This document shows, piece by piece, positions 1 to 9,900 of a DNA stretch of 64,000 nt. The number at the start of each line of letters is the position of its first letter. Position 1 is the stretch's first letter. A program made the position numbers and the translations under genes. The stretch spans positions 2,294,001 to 2,358,000 of the forward strand of contig NC_019697.1 in assembly GCF_000317145.1 (NCBI RefSeq). The letters run 5' to 3'. The DNA comes from Chamaesiphon minutus PCC 6605 (GTDB lineage Bacteria > Cyanobacteriota > Cyanobacteriia > Cyanobacteriales > Chamaesiphonaceae). The notes beneath the pieces were generated by a model. It did no database searches and had not been told where the DNA came from. It saw only the letters and a program-made list of their open reading frames with translations.

Positions 1-1
1 T

Positions 2-115
2 GGACTAATGCTCGGCGATCGCGAACTCTCGGAAGCTGACTTGCTCTCAGTCGCTGGTGGGGCGATGGGTATGTGCTGTGCCATTGGGGGGACACGGAGC
101 ACTAAGCCAGACTAG
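2..115 (+). CDS. Lanthipeptide precursor, 3' part (5' end outside window)
   Basis: An open frame entering from the left edge ends at a TAG at 113-115. Its last residues read LSEADLLSVAGG followed by a 17-residue tail with adjacent cysteines (MGMCC) and Thr/Ser. The acidic L-S-E-A-D-L stretch ending in AGG matches the leader end of the two precursors at 3934 and 4354 (L-x-D-A-D-L-N-x-V-A-G-G). It is therefore most likely a third substrate of the LanM encoded just downstream. The start codon and most of the leader lie outside the window. The core differs completely from those of the sister precursors. Confidence 0.72.
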   Translation, partial: GLMLGDRELSEADLLSVAGGAMGMCCAIGGTRSTKPD

Positions 116-250
116 TACTGAGAGGCACAAGTTTAGAGACTATTTCTAGATAGCTCTTTACGAGTGCCAATCCTGCTTGGTGAAACGCACGCTGTAGGCG
201 AGCGAAGCGAGACGTGCCGCTAGGCGGGAACCTCAGCGCGATTTCATCCG

Positions 251-284
251 CAAAATCCAAAATCCAAAATCCAAAATCCAAAAT
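251..284. repeat. Heptamer tandem repeat (AATCCAA)n
   Basis: Nearly five consecutive copies of the heptamer AATCCAA lie upstream of lanM. The same heptamer array recurs at 49043-49081. This is the short tandemly repeated repetitive type common in cyanobacteria. It is not CRISPR because there are no spacers. The rest of 116-356 shows no gene. Confidence 0.85.
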
Positions 285-356
285 AAAATGGTACCTGGAT
301 TTACGCCGCTCAGTACTAGTGAGGGCTAAAAAACAATTTAGGCGAGAATATTACTT

Positions 357-3300
357 ATGATGATGTCTCACAGATCGATCGCGCCTCAAATCAACTGCAC
401 TCCAGAGCTAGCCTCGATTGTTGCTAACGCCAGCTTCCTCTGGGAACGCCTCGATTCAGCGCGTTTTACTCCAGATAACCAACCCAAAAGCGAACCAGAA
501 ATCGATCGTCGCCTCGAGCGTTGGTGTCACGTTGTCGCACAGGACAATTGGGACACCTTGCAGAAGCGGTTAGAGTGGGCAGGATCGAACCTCGATACGG
601 TTCGTCCGTTGCTGGGAACTGTCCGATTGACGATCGCTGAGCCGTTGCCAGAATGGGCAGAAACTTTACAACAAATCATCGAAACAGCGACAGATTTTAC
701 ATCTGCATCCGCATCATTTTTGCCAATTGAAGCAGACAATCCAATTGTGTTCGAGGACGTTCTCTTACCTGCCATTATTGTTGCCAGACAGCAACTTTTG
801 ACTCGGCTTGGCGATCGACAACTCACAACAGATAGCCTGCCTTTATCGATGCTCTGTGCAGATGCTTATCGTGCTTTAGAGCGCAGCTTATTGCAACGAC
901 TATCAGAACTTTGCGCCAAGACACTAAACTTTGAATTTTCGCAGGTTCGTCCTTTTGGTGAGAACTTACTCAATTTGCTAGGGCTAGAACCGGAAACAAG
1001 CAATAACAAAACTCACTATACTCAGTTTGTCGATCGACTGCGGCAAGATGGACTATTGACTTTATTTCAAAAATATGCAGTCATGGGTCGATTAGTGGCT
1101 ACGGCAGTCAATTTTTGGGTCGAGTTCGCGGTAGAGTTCCTCCACCGATTAGATCGAGATAAACGAGACATTCAAAGAGTTTTTGGCTCGACAACCGTTC
1201 GATCTGCCCCAAACAAAGTTACTGATATCCAAACATCTCTTTCCGATCCCCACAATCGCGGACGAACCGTTATTTTGCTCACCTTTGAGTCTGGGCTAAA
1301 ACTCGTCTATAAGCCCAAAGATTTAGGATTAGAGGTGGCATTTAACCAATTGTTGGACTGGTGCAACCAACACAGACAGCTCTTGGATTTCAAAATTATC
1401 CAAGTGCTGAACCGGAACGATTACGGTTGGGTGGAATATGTAGAATATCAACCTTGTGTGGATGGAGCGGCGGCGGAACGCTTTTATCAGCGAGCCGGAA
1501 TGCTGTTGTGTCTGCTTTACACGCTCAGAGCCAACGATTGCCACGACGAAAACTTAATTGCCAGTGGCGAATATCTAGTGCCGATCGATCTGGAAACCCT
1601 AATGCACCACGAAGCAAATCCGATCGAAAATTCACCCTTTAGCCAAGAGTTTGAAACCACCGCAATCCAACAATTTTGGGACTCGGTACTCCGCACTGGA
1701 ATGTTACCTCGGTGGGATTTTAGCAGCGATCGTCGCAGTGCTTATGATATCAGCGGTTTAGGCAGTGGCAACGATCGACAGATTGCTAGAAAAGTGCCGC
1801 GCTGGCAAGCAATTAATACTGACAATATGCACCTGCGGTACGAATTTGTGACATTACCACTAGAGCAGAATGTGCCGCGCTTGGGTGAAATTGCGCTGTC
1901 TGCCAATGATTATCAGAGCCAAATTGTGGCTGGATTCGAGCAGATGTATCGTTTCCTGATGGCAAATCAGGATAAATTACTGGCTCCAGATAGTCCACTT
2001 GCCGCGATGCAAAATCGACAGATTCGCTTTATTTTCCGCGCTACCCAAATCTACGGTACCATTTTGCAAGACACCTGGGTACCCGATCGCCTCAAACACG
2101 GCGTAGACTATAGTATCGAACTCGATCGCCTCTGTTGTGCCTTTCTCATTGCACGGGAGAAACCACCTGCGTGGTCGATCCTGAGTGCGGAGCTACAAGC
2201 TATGGAGCAGTTAGACATTCCTTTGTTCGCAGCTAGTGCCTCCAGTGACGAACTCACTGTGAGCGGACATCCATCGATTCGGCACTACTTTAAGCAACCC
2301 AGTTACCAGCAGGTGCTGAGCCAATTGCAAGCCCTCGATGAAACCGATCTGTCTCGACAAATCGCGATAATTCAAGGCTCCTTCTGCGCTAAACTGGCGC
2401 AAACCTCCAGCCAAGATCGCGATCGATGGGATGCGGAATCGTTACCGTTGCTAAATTCGACAGAACTGATTGAGGCAGCACGGGAAATCGCCTCAGAAAT
2501 CGCAATTAAAGCTATTCCAGACCCCAACGATAGCGTCAACTGGATTGGCTTAGGCTATGAACTCAGGGCAGAAAGATTCCAACTCCAAGTGTTAACTGAT
2601 AGCCTTTATGACGGACGTTGTGGGGTTGCTCTGTTTCTGGCGGCACTATCTCAAGTCGATCGCGATCCGCGTTTGGGCAATCTGGCATTGCAGGCGTTAC
2701 AATCCCTGCGGCGGCAGATCCACACTCTCGATCTTGAATCTCAGCAGCGCACGGCTCGCCTCACTGGAATTGGCGGGGCAGCAGGTTTAGGTGCCACAAT
2801 CTATACCTTCGTCAAGGTGAGCCAATTTCTAGGCGATCGAACACTCTTGCAAGATGCGCTAGCCTTATCCGCTTGGATCTCACCAGAATCGATCGCTGCC
2901 GATCGATATTTGGATATCATTCATGGAGCTGCTGGAGCCATGTTAGGGCTGTTGTCTCTCTATGAAGTAACCAGAGAAACAACGGTATTAGATCGGGCGA
3001 TTGCCAGTGGAGAGCATTTACTCGCCCACCAAGTCAGCCATAAAGGTGCTCCTAAAGCTTGGCGAACCGCTGGTGAAATTCCGTTAACGGGTTTCTCTCA
3101 TGGAGCCGCAGGCATCTCCTACGCGCTGCTGCGACTTTACGCTGTTACCCAGGAGCGCAACTACTTAGAAGCTGCCCAAGCCGGAATTGAGTATGAGCGC
3201 AACGTTTTTTCGGCCTCCCATGCCAACTGGCCAGACTTCCGCGAACTAGAACACACCGGACAACCTAACTTTCTGGTTCATTGGTGTCATGGTGCAGCGG

Positions 3301-3680
3301 GAATTGGTTTGGGACGCTTGGGCTGTTTCAACATTGCAAAAACGCCAGAGCTTGAAAGCGAAATTGAAATTGCGCTGCAAACAACTCAGCACTATGGTTT
3401 GCAATCGATCGATCATCTCTGCTGCGGCAATATGGGTCGAGTTGAGGTGCTGTTAGTCGGCGCTCAACGCTGCTCCCGTGCGGATTGGCATCGAGTTGCT
3501 TTGCACAATGCTACCAATGTTGTGGCTAAAGCCAAGCATACTGGCGCATATCAACTGTTTTCTAACTTACCTAATTCTGTCTTTAATCCTGGCTTTTTCC
3601 GAGGTACTGCCGGAATTGGTTATCAGCTCCTGCGTCTAGCACAGCCCGATCGATTACCTTCAGTGTTGTTGTGGGAGTAA
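357..3680 (+). CDS. lanM: Class II lanthipeptide synthetase LanM, CCG (three-cysteine zinc) type
   Basis: A bifunctional enzyme expected to dehydrate Ser/Thr in precursor cores by phosphorylation and elimination, then to form thioether rings with Cys. The N-terminal DUF4135 dehydratase region shows the kinase-like motifs YKPKDLG (Lys319) and NDCHDEN (393-399) followed by PIDLET. The C-terminal LanC cyclase (about 740-1100) shows WCHG (Cys977) and CCGN (Cys1022, Cys1023). In most cyclases the third zinc ligand is His in a CHG motif. The Cys-Cys-Gly here is characteristic of the ProcM-like clade, known for substrate promiscuity. At 1107 residues it is of normal length. Three ATGs in a row open the gene, so the exact start is uncertain by 1-2 codons. 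It is flanked by three precursor genes with one shared leader type and unrelated cores, which fits a promiscuous enzyme. No dedicated transporter is visible nearby. Confidence 0.96.
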   Translation: MMMSHRSIAPQINCTPELASIVANASFLWERLDSARFTPDNQPKSEPEIDRRLERWCHVVAQDNWDTLQKRLEWAGSNLDTVRPLLGTVRLTIAEPLPEWAETLQQIIETATDFTSASASFLPIEADNPIVFEDVLLPAIIVARQQLLTRLGDRQLTTDSLPLSMLCADAYRALERSLLQRLSELCAKTLNFEFSQVRPFGENLLNLLGLEPETSNNKTHYTQFVDRLRQDGLLTLFQKYAVMGRLVATAVNFWVEFAVEFLHRLDRDKRDIQRVFGSTTVRSAPNKVTDIQTSLSDPHNRGRTVILLTFESGLKLVYKPKDLGLEVAFNQLLDWCNQHRQLLDFKIIQVLNRNDYGWVEYVEYQPCVDGAAAERFYQRAGMLLCLLYTLRANDCHDENLIASGEYLVPIDLETLMHHEANPIENSPFSQEFETTAIQQFWDSVLRTGMLPRWDFSSDRRSAYDISGLGSGNDRQIARKVPRWQAINTDNMHLRYEFVTLPLEQNVPRLGEIALSANDYQSQIVAGFEQMYRFLMANQDKLLAPDSPLAAMQNRQIRFIFRATQIYGTILQDTWVPDRLKHGVDYSIELDRLCCAFLIAREKPPAWSILSAELQAMEQLDIPLFAASASSDELTVSGHPSIRHYFKQPSYQQVLSQLQALDETDLSRQIAIIQGSFCAKLAQTSSQDRDRWDAESLPLLNSTELIEAAREIASEIAIKAIPDPNDSVNWIGLGYELRAERFQLQVLTDSLYDGRCGVALFLAALSQVDRDPRLGNLALQALQSLRRQIHTLDLESQQRTARLTGIGGAAGLGATIYTFVKVSQFLGDRTLLQDALALSAWISPESIAADRYLDIIHGAAGAMLGLLSLYEVTRETTVLDRAIASGEHLLAHQVSHKGAPKAWRTAGEIPLTGFSHGAAGISYALLRLYAVTQERNYLEAAQAGIEYERNVFSASHANWPDFRELEHTGQPNFLVHWCHGAAGIGLGRLGCFNIAKTPELESEIEIALQTTQHYGLQSIDHLCCGNMGRVEVLLVGAQRCSRADWHRVALHNATNVVAKAKHTGAYQLFSNLPNSVFNPGFFRGTAGIGYQLLRLAQPDRLPSVLLWE

Positions 3681-3746
3681 ATTGCTTGGATTAAGTAATA
3701 AATAATAAGTAATAAGTTCTTTTTGAAAATTCATTTCTTACAACGC

Positions 3747-3773
3747 ATCGCCTTCTGATAGAGGGCGATTTTG
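3747..3773 (+). terminator. Probable terminator after lanM
   Basis: Short hairpin with arms ATCGCC and GGCGAT separated by about 11 bases and followed by TTTTGTT, 66 bases after the lanM stop. The stem is only six base pairs, so confidence is moderate. Confidence 0.45.
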
Positions 3774-3933
3774 TTGATTGTTGTTTGAATTAATTCGGTT
3801 GGCTTAGAATTGACAAACAATTGGAAGACTACCCAAAAGTGTGAGTATATTCAATTCGTCATTAATTAGAATAGAGCAAAGAGAGCAATTTCGATCTCTT
3901 TATCTAAAAACACAACAATCATAGGAGAAAATC

Positions 3934-4125
3934 ATGTCTCACGAGAATATAATTCGGACTTGGAAAGATGAAAACTTTCGTAATAGCTTAAGCAAAAAGG
4001 AACGTGCGCTACTGCCAGCAAATCCTGCTGGTTTAGTCGAACTGTCTGATGCCGATTTAAATGCTGTTGCTGGTGGTGCTAAACCTAAAAGCACAAGTCC
4101 TTGTTGCACGCATGCCACAAAGTAG
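3934..4125 (+). CDS. lanA: Class II lanthipeptide precursor (mersacidin/lichenicidin-type leader)
   Basis: A 63-residue precursor. Its leader opens MSHENIIRTWKDENFR and ends DADLNAVAGG, the layout of the mersacidin/lichenicidin-type leader family. Cleavage after the Gly-Gly would release a 15-residue core, AKPKSTSPCCTHATK, which holds two adjacent Cys and four Ser/Thr, enough for two thioether rings. The start is well supported by AGGAGA at 3922-3927, seven bases before the ATG. It lies 253 bases after the LanM gene on the same strand, probably with its own promoter. The leader is nearly identical to that of the disrupted precursor at 4354. Confidence 0.93.
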   Translation: MSHENIIRTWKDENFRNSLSKKERALLPANPAGLVELSDADLNAVAGGAKPKSTSPCCTHATK

Positions 4126-4165
4126 TTATGCGCTGTACGGCAGCTAATAGTTATTTGTAAGTCTC

Positions 4166-4205
4166 CGCTCTTCAGTAGTAGCTCGCCTGTTACTGCTGAA
4201 GAGCG
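4166..4205 (+). terminator. Hairpin between precursor genes
   Basis: Perfect 10-base arms CGCTCTTCAG / CTGAAGAGCG around a 20-base loop, 40 bases after the precursor stop. No clear U-run follows, so it may be a weak terminator or an mRNA-stabilising stem between two precursor genes. Confidence 0.45.
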
Positions 4206-4415
4206 AAATTAGATCGTTCTGCGATCGATAGAATAATTACAAAATTACTCAAAGGTGTAGCGTGCATCTACTAGATATTAATTAAAATAGGATCGGAAAG
4301 TTATTTACTAAGTAAGTTTCCGAGAGAAAATTTAACAATAACAGGAGAAAAATATGTCTCACGAAAACATTATCCGCGCTTGGAAAAATGAAGGCTTTCG
4401 CCAAAGCTTGAGCGA

Positions 4416-5839
4416 CAGCAATTCCAAATTCAGATTTTGACAACTTGGTAGGGTGAGCAGGAGAATAGAGAGACTTCAAAAAGAGAAGCAGAATGGAGCC
4501 AATGAAGCTGAGTTTTGGGGTATTGATAGTCTATCTGAACCGAGCAATTCTTCAGATGAAAGATCCGCGCCTTGCCAGCAATGGCACTAAATACACCATC
4601 AGAGATGCTGTGTTGGGAGCATTTTCGATGTTTTTCATGCAAAGCGAATCCTTTTTAGAACATCAGCGGCACATGAATAGCAATCAGGGCAAAAGCAATG
4701 CTCAGACACTGTTTGGCATGATTAAAATCCCAACAGTGCCGCAAATTCGGAATATCCTGGATGAAATTTCAGCCACAGCACTATTTGGAGTATTCAATCA
4801 CGTCTATCAGTCTTTAAGACGAGAAGGTCACTTGAAACCGTTTGAATATCTCGGTGGATTACTAGTTGCGCTGGATGGAACTCAGTATTTTGACTCGCAC
4901 AAACTCAACTGTAAATGCTGTTCGAGCCGTACCCACAAAAATGGCACAGTAACTTACTTCCACAGTGCCATTTTGCCTGTAATAGTTGCGCCTGGGCAAT
5001 CTCAAGTAATTTCCTTAGCTCCAGAATTCATCACACCTCAAGATGGTCACCAGAAGCAGGACTGCGAAGTGGCAGCAGCTAAACGATGGCTCAAAACTCA
5101 TGCCCCAGAATTCCAAGGACAAGCAATCACTCTACTCGGAGATGACCTCTACAGTCACCAACCAATGTGTGAACAGGTGATAGCGTCGGGAATGAACTTT
5201 ATCTTTACCTGTTTAGAAACGTCTCATACTGCTGTTTATGATTGGTTGAAATACTTGGATGGTATTGGCGAGGTGAAAAAGCTAGAAGTGAAACAGTGGA
5301 ACAGCAATTCAAGCGAATTATATAGCTATCAATATGTGAATGGAATTCCTCTAAGGGACTCCCAGCCAGCAATGAAGGTCAATTGGTGTAAACTAATCCA
5401 TACCCGCCAATCAGATGGAGAAATATTATATGAAAATTCATTTATTACCCGCCATGAATTAAACGAACAGAGCGTACCTCTGGTTGCTGCGGCTGGTCGA
5501 TGTCGTTGGAAGACCGAAAATGAAAATCATAATGTGCTCAAAACAAAGGGATATCATCTGGAGCATAACTTTGGGCATGGTCAGCAGCATTTAGCTGCTT
5601 GTTTATTGACGCTGAACCTGTTGGCATTCCTTTTTCACACTGTTTTGCATTTAACAGATCTTGCATATGGACAGATTCGTCTCAAGCGTGTTACTCGTAA
5701 AGGCTTTTTTCAAGATATCCTCAGTCTTACCAAATATTTACTCTTTGAGAGTTGGCCTTCTTTGATTGATTTCATGCTTTACGGCTCGGCTTCCACTCTG
5801 GTCGCCAACTCTTCCTAGATTTTTGAATTTGGAATTGCT
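4416..5839 (+). mobile_element. Insertion sequence, about 1.42 kb, inserted in a lanthipeptide precursor gene
   Basis: Terminal inverted repeats AGCAATTCCAAATTCA (4417-4432) and its exact complement (5824-5839) are 16/16 identical. The flanks are direct repeats GCTTGAGCGA at 4406-4415 and 5840-5849, giving a 10-bp target duplication. One DDE transposase gene fills the element. Both ends are intact and the transposase frame is open, so the insertion looks recent. The exact left edge may be 4416 or 4417. Confidence 0.93.
4493..5818 (+). CDS. DDE transposase of the 4416-5839 insertion sequence
   Basis: A 441-residue transposase. Candidate catalytic acidic residues lie in LVALDGTQYFDS (about 127), ITLLGDDLYSHQ (about 220) and RWKTENENHNVLKTKGYHLE (about 345). 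The Cys-Cys pair in KCCSSRTHKNG is a recognisable feature of the group. A central region between the second Asp and the Glu resembles the IS4-type insertion domain. I could not assign a family with certainty; an IS4-superfamily or unclassified (ISNCY-like) assignment is likely. It ends 21 bases before the right inverted repeat. Confidence 0.85.
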   Translation: MEPMKLSFGVLIVYLNRAILQMKDPRLASNGTKYTIRDAVLGAFSMFFMQSESFLEHQRHMNSNQGKSNAQTLFGMIKIPTVPQIRNILDEISATALFGVFNHVYQSLRREGHLKPFEYLGGLLVALDGTQYFDSHKLNCKCCSSRTHKNGTVTYFHSAILPVIVAPGQSQVISLAPEFITPQDGHQKQDCEVAAAKRWLKTHAPEFQGQAITLLGDDLYSHQPMCEQVIASGMNFIFTCLETSHTAVYDWLKYLDGIGEVKKLEVKQWNSNSSELYSYQYVNGIPLRDSQPAMKVNWCKLIHTRQSDGEILYENSFITRHELNEQSVPLVAAAGRCRWKTENENHNVLKTKGYHLEHNFGHGQQHLAACLLTLNLLAFLFHTVLHLTDLAYGQIRLKRVTRKGFFQDILSLTKYLLFESWPSLIDFMLYGSASTLVANSS

Positions 5840-6000
5840 GCTTGAGCGAAAAGGAACGTGCGTTACTACCAGAACATCCTGCTGGTTTAGTCGAACTGGC
5901 TGATGCCGATCTAAACACTGTTGCTGGTGGTGCTCCGCCAATCCCTTCACGCGCCTGTAGCTATAACCGGGAGTGCCGTTAATTTAGACAAAATTCAGCC

Positions 6001-6024
6001 AGAGGTGAGCGAAAGCTCACCTCT
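6001..6024. terminator. Bidirectional terminator hairpin
   Basis: Perfect 10-bp stem AGAGGTGAGC / GCTCACCTCT with a GAAA tetraloop, between the convergent precursor remnant (ends 5982) and the LuxR-type gene (ends 6030). TTAATTTT follows on the plus side. Confidence 0.8.
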
Positions 6025-6029
6025 GAGTG

Positions 6030-6689
6030 TTAATTTTGATGCTCGAAATACATAATTTGTTTTTCTTCAAAAGTGCAACGCTTCTTGTTATAGATATTTT
6101 TGGCATGAAACTTGACAGTATTAAGGCTAATTTGGAGCGAATTGGCAATCTCTTGATAGGAATAAGTTTGGAGTAATAACTGCCATATTTCAACTTCCCG
6201 ATCGGTTAGATTGTATTTTAGTTGTTCGATCTTTAAGTCTTCTTGAAAACTAGCCGATCGATCTTCCAGAAAAATGAGCAGATAAGGGCAATCGCTCTCT
6301 GTTTCCTCTAAGAAACCTTTTAATTCATCTGGTAATCTACAAGCTCGAATCCGAATCTTCTGCTCTGGTGTAAGTTGACACTCGACGATCGAGATCTTCT
6401 GTTCGTGAATCTGTCTGAACCGACGCGATAGATCGACGATCGCACTAGTTAATTTTTCTGAGCGATCGAGACTTTCCCCAAGCATTTTGTAGATTTGTTT
6501 AGCCTGATGATTTAGATAGATTAGATTCAGTTGAGTAGAAACGACGACGACTCCTTCTTTCATGAACTCCATTAGTCGCTTCTGGAAATCATAAGATCTT
6601 GATAAGGATTGGATACTTTCCTGCGCGATCGAGTCATCTATTACTTCTAATCTTCTAAATTGAGATCGGTGCCGATCTAGTGGATGCAT
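6030..6689 (-). CDS. LuxR-type transcriptional regulator with PAS-like N-terminus
   Basis: 219 residues. The C-terminal third carries a GerE/LuxR helix-turn-helix: LTDREVEIWQLLLQ, then YSYQEIANSLQISLNTVKFH and AKNIYNKK. The N-terminal part (about residues 30-80: GVVVVSTQLNLIYLN, then a Q-x-x-I-Y helix) looks like a PAS fold. There is no receiver Asp, so this is a stand-alone regulator rather than a phosphorelay response regulator. It faces the lanthipeptide precursors across a shared terminator and is the only regulator near them, so control of that locus is a reasonable inference, unproven. Confidence 0.85.
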   Translation of the reverse strand: MHPLDRHRSQFRRLEVIDDSIAQESIQSLSRSYDFQKRLMEFMKEGVVVVSTQLNLIYLNHQAKQIYKMLGESLDRSEKLTSAIVDLSRRFRQIHEQKISIVECQLTPEQKIRIRACRLPDELKGFLEETESDCPYLLIFLEDRSASFQEDLKIEQLKYNLTDREVEIWQLLLQTYSYQEIANSLQISLNTVKFHAKNIYNKKRCTFEEKQIMYFEHQN

Positions 6690-6830
6690 TAGTTCTCTAC
6701 CTCTATTTTTCCAGTGGATAATTTCTATTCTCGATAGATGGATGAATCACTCCTACTTAGACTCTAAGCACGAGTTTTATCATCAACGCTCGGAACAACG
6801 CTTGTTGACAATCTCGGCAGGAGTTGCCAC

Positions 6831-6986
6831 CTAATATCTCTAGAATAGGCTCCCCTAGCTAGTTTGACAGCCAGAAAAGATCGGTAAAAGTCTGCTGTTG
6901 GCGATCGGAAAAGATCGGAAAAGTCGATCGTAATTTACGAATTATTCTGACTAGAATAAAGATAGATTCTGGCAGGATCTTTGCCA
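6831..6986 (+). promoter_or_regulatory. Promoter region of WD40 gene 1 (copy 1 of a triplicated leader)
   Basis: A conserved block shared with 23177-23331 and, in part, 35296-35420. It contains TTGACA at 6864-6869, two copies of GAAAAGATCGG (6874-6884, 6908-6918) that could be operators, and a TAGAAT -10-like box at 6952-6957. The conserved GGCAGGATCTTTGCC just before the ATG supplies an AGGA ribosome site. Confidence 0.6.
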
Positions 6987-9900
6987 ATGACAGCAGATGA
7001 AGCCCTAGCATTACTCGATCGACTACTCCAAGAACAGAGTCTCCGAGATCTTCAAGAGCAAGTGTTTCGTCACGCTTGGGAAGGTTGCACCTACCCCAAA
7101 ATGGCCGAGCTAATCGGTTATGACACTGGATACATCCGCGATATCGGTTACGAACTGTGGCGACAATTAACTCAGGTATTGGGCGAACCCGTCACCAAAA
7201 ATAATTTGCAAGCGGTACTGCGTCGCCAGCGAGATCGTTCGCCTAAATTAGCTATGCCAGAAGTTACCCCAGCTTCGCCCCCAGATCGAGATTGCTATTG
7301 GGGCGAGCAGATCGATGTTTCTAGCGTCATTGGGCGCGAAAATGAACTCCAGCAGTTGGCACGATGGCTGGATGATAATTCTGATGTTAATCCCCTTGAG
7401 CCACGTTGTCGGCTGATTTCGATCGTCGGTATGGGTGGCATGGGCAAAACATCAATTGCCGCTAAACTCACTCAAAAGTTAGCAGCCGAGCGCAAATTCG
7501 AGCGCATTGTCTGGCAATCCTTACGTAATGCCCCACCGTTGGATAAAATTCTCTTTCAACTTATTGCCTTTGTCTCCCACCAACAACAAACCGAATCTGC
7601 GGATACTGTGGATGCGCAGATCTCGCAATTGATGGCATATTTACGCACTACTCGCTGTCTGATTGTCTTCGATAATTTTGAATCGATTCTCTCCCATGGC
7701 GGTTATCGGGAAGGTTATGCTGGGTATAGCGAACTCCTCCGCCGGATTGCGACCGAACATCATGCTAGTTGTTTGATATTAACCAGTCGGGAAAAACCCC
7801 GAACTTTGATTCATTTAGAAGGAGAATCTGGGGCAGTTTGCACGTTGGATTTACTTGGTTTGAGCGAAATAGAAGTAGCCGAGATCGGTTCTGTGAATGG
7901 TTGTCATACAGACGATTCCAGCGATTGGCATCAGTTACAGCAATCTTACTCTGGCAACCCGCTAGCGATTAAAATTGCGGCGACGACCATTCGGGATTTA
8001 TTTGACGGTAGCGTGAGCGCGTTTTTAGAACAGGGGGTAATTCTCTGCAATGGGATTGAGGCTTTACTGGCACAGCAATTCGCTCGATTGTCCGAGATCG
8101 AGCAACAGGCACTGTACTGGTTGGCGATCGGTCGCGAAGCTGTATCGATTTCGCAACTATTAGCAGACTTTATTCTCAGCGGATTTAGATCTCAAGTTTT
8201 AGCCGCATTACAATCGTTAGATCGGCAAAGTCTAATCGAAAAAAGTTCGGGCTGCTTTACTTTGCAACCCGTAGTGATGGAGTATGTCACTGCACAATTC
8301 ATCGAGCGAATATGCGAAGAAATCACCACGTTAGATGTAGCGATTTTTAATAGCCATGCGTTGCTCCAGGCTCAGGCTCAAGACTATGTGCGCGAGAGCC
8401 AAGTGCGGATGATTTTAGTGCCGCTGGTCGAAAGACTCATGGGTAAATTGAGATCGAAATTAGAGATTAAACACCAACTCGATCGATTATTAGTGAAACT
8501 GCGATCGGAATTTGCTGGTACCGACGGCTATGCAGGTGGCAATTTAATTAACCTGTTGCGGCACTTGCACATCGACTCGACTGGCTACGATTTTTCCGAG
8601 TTGTGTATTCGGCAAGCCTATCTGCTCGGCATGAATTTACACGATACTAATTTTGCAAACACCGATTGGGCCAACTCAGTTTTTACCGAAACCTTCGGCA
8701 GTATTCACTCTGTCGCCTTTAGTCCAGACGGTCGCTGGTTGGCTAGCGGTGATTTTAACGGCGATATTCGGTTGTGGGATGCCCGCACACATCAACTGCG
8801 ATCGATCTTGCGCGGTCACACCAATTGGTTACGAGCGTTAACTTTCAGCCCCGATAGTCGAACGCTAGCCAGCGGTGGTTTTGACTGCACCATCCGTCTC
8901 TGGGATGTTAATACTAGTGAGTGCTTGCGGACATTTGCCGATCGGACACAGGCGATCCGATCGCTGGCATTCAGTCCCGACGGCAACATCTTAGTCAGTG
9001 GCAGTGACGATATGTTAGCCAGCGGTAGCGATAACTGCACCGTGAGACTCTGGGATGTTAATACTGGTGAGTGCTTACAGAAATTCGCCGACTCTACCGA
9101 AGCAATCTACTCAGTAGCATTCAGTCCTGACGGTCGAACCATTGCCAGTGGTGATACCGATTCAAACATTCGGCTTTGGAATATCCACAAAGAACGATGC
9201 GTTGGAACATGGGAGACTCATCAAGGCAAAGTCTTTGCAGTAGCATTTAGTCCAGATGGTCGAACCATTGCCAGCGGGGGGGATGATGCTACCGTCAAAC
9301 TCTATAATACCAGTAATGGCGAGTGTTTGAGAACTTGTTTGGGACATAGCGACGGATTGAAGTCGGTAATCTTTAGTCAAGATGGCCAAACGCTCATCAG
9401 CGGTGGCAAGGATCGCAACATCAAGCTGTGGGATGTTGGGACTGGACGGTGTTTGAAAACGCTGGTTGGGCATGAGGATTGGATCTGGTCGATCGCTTGC
9501 AATTCGGCTCATCAGATCGTGGCTAGTGGTAGTGAAGATCGCACGGTGAGACTCTGGAGTCTGAGTACTGGCAAGTGTCTGAGAGTTTTTCAGGGCTACG
9601 CAAATACGATCTATGCGATGGCTTTTGTCCCCCCACCTCTACCAGATATTGCCGCTCCTCAAGCGGTGCTAGCCACTGGATACTTTGGCGGAGCATTACG
9701 ACTCTGGAATATCCAAGACGTTGGCGTAGCCTCCCCTTCGGGGAATCGATCTACGAGTTTGAGCGGTCATAATAGTTCCATCAGAACGGTAGCCTTCAGT
9801 CCAGATGGTCAACTCCTTGCTAGTGGGGGGAACAGTGACAACCCAATTATCAAACTTTGGCGCGTCCGGGATGGCCAGTGCTGTCACATTTTAACTGGAC

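Larger units (their letters stand above)
4354..5982 (+). pseudogene. Lanthipeptide precursor gene split by an insertion sequence
   Basis: The 5' part (4354-4415) has a good AGGAGA site at 4343-4348 and encodes MSHENIIRAWKNEGFRQSLS. The rest continues in frame after the IS, from 5840 to the TAA at 5980-5982: KERALLPEHP, then LVELADADLNTVAGG, then core APPIPSRACSYNRECR. Joining the halves across the 10-bp duplication GCTTGAGCGA rebuilds a precursor that matches the neighbour at 3934 almost residue for residue in the leader but has a different core (two Cys, three Ser/Tyr-rich positions). As it stands it cannot make a full precursor. The downstream half lacks a start codon of its own. Confidence 0.92.

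Noticed and set aside
251-284. Short regular repeats as a possible CRISPR array
   Set aside because: Contiguous heptamers with no spacers; the same is true at 49043-49081.
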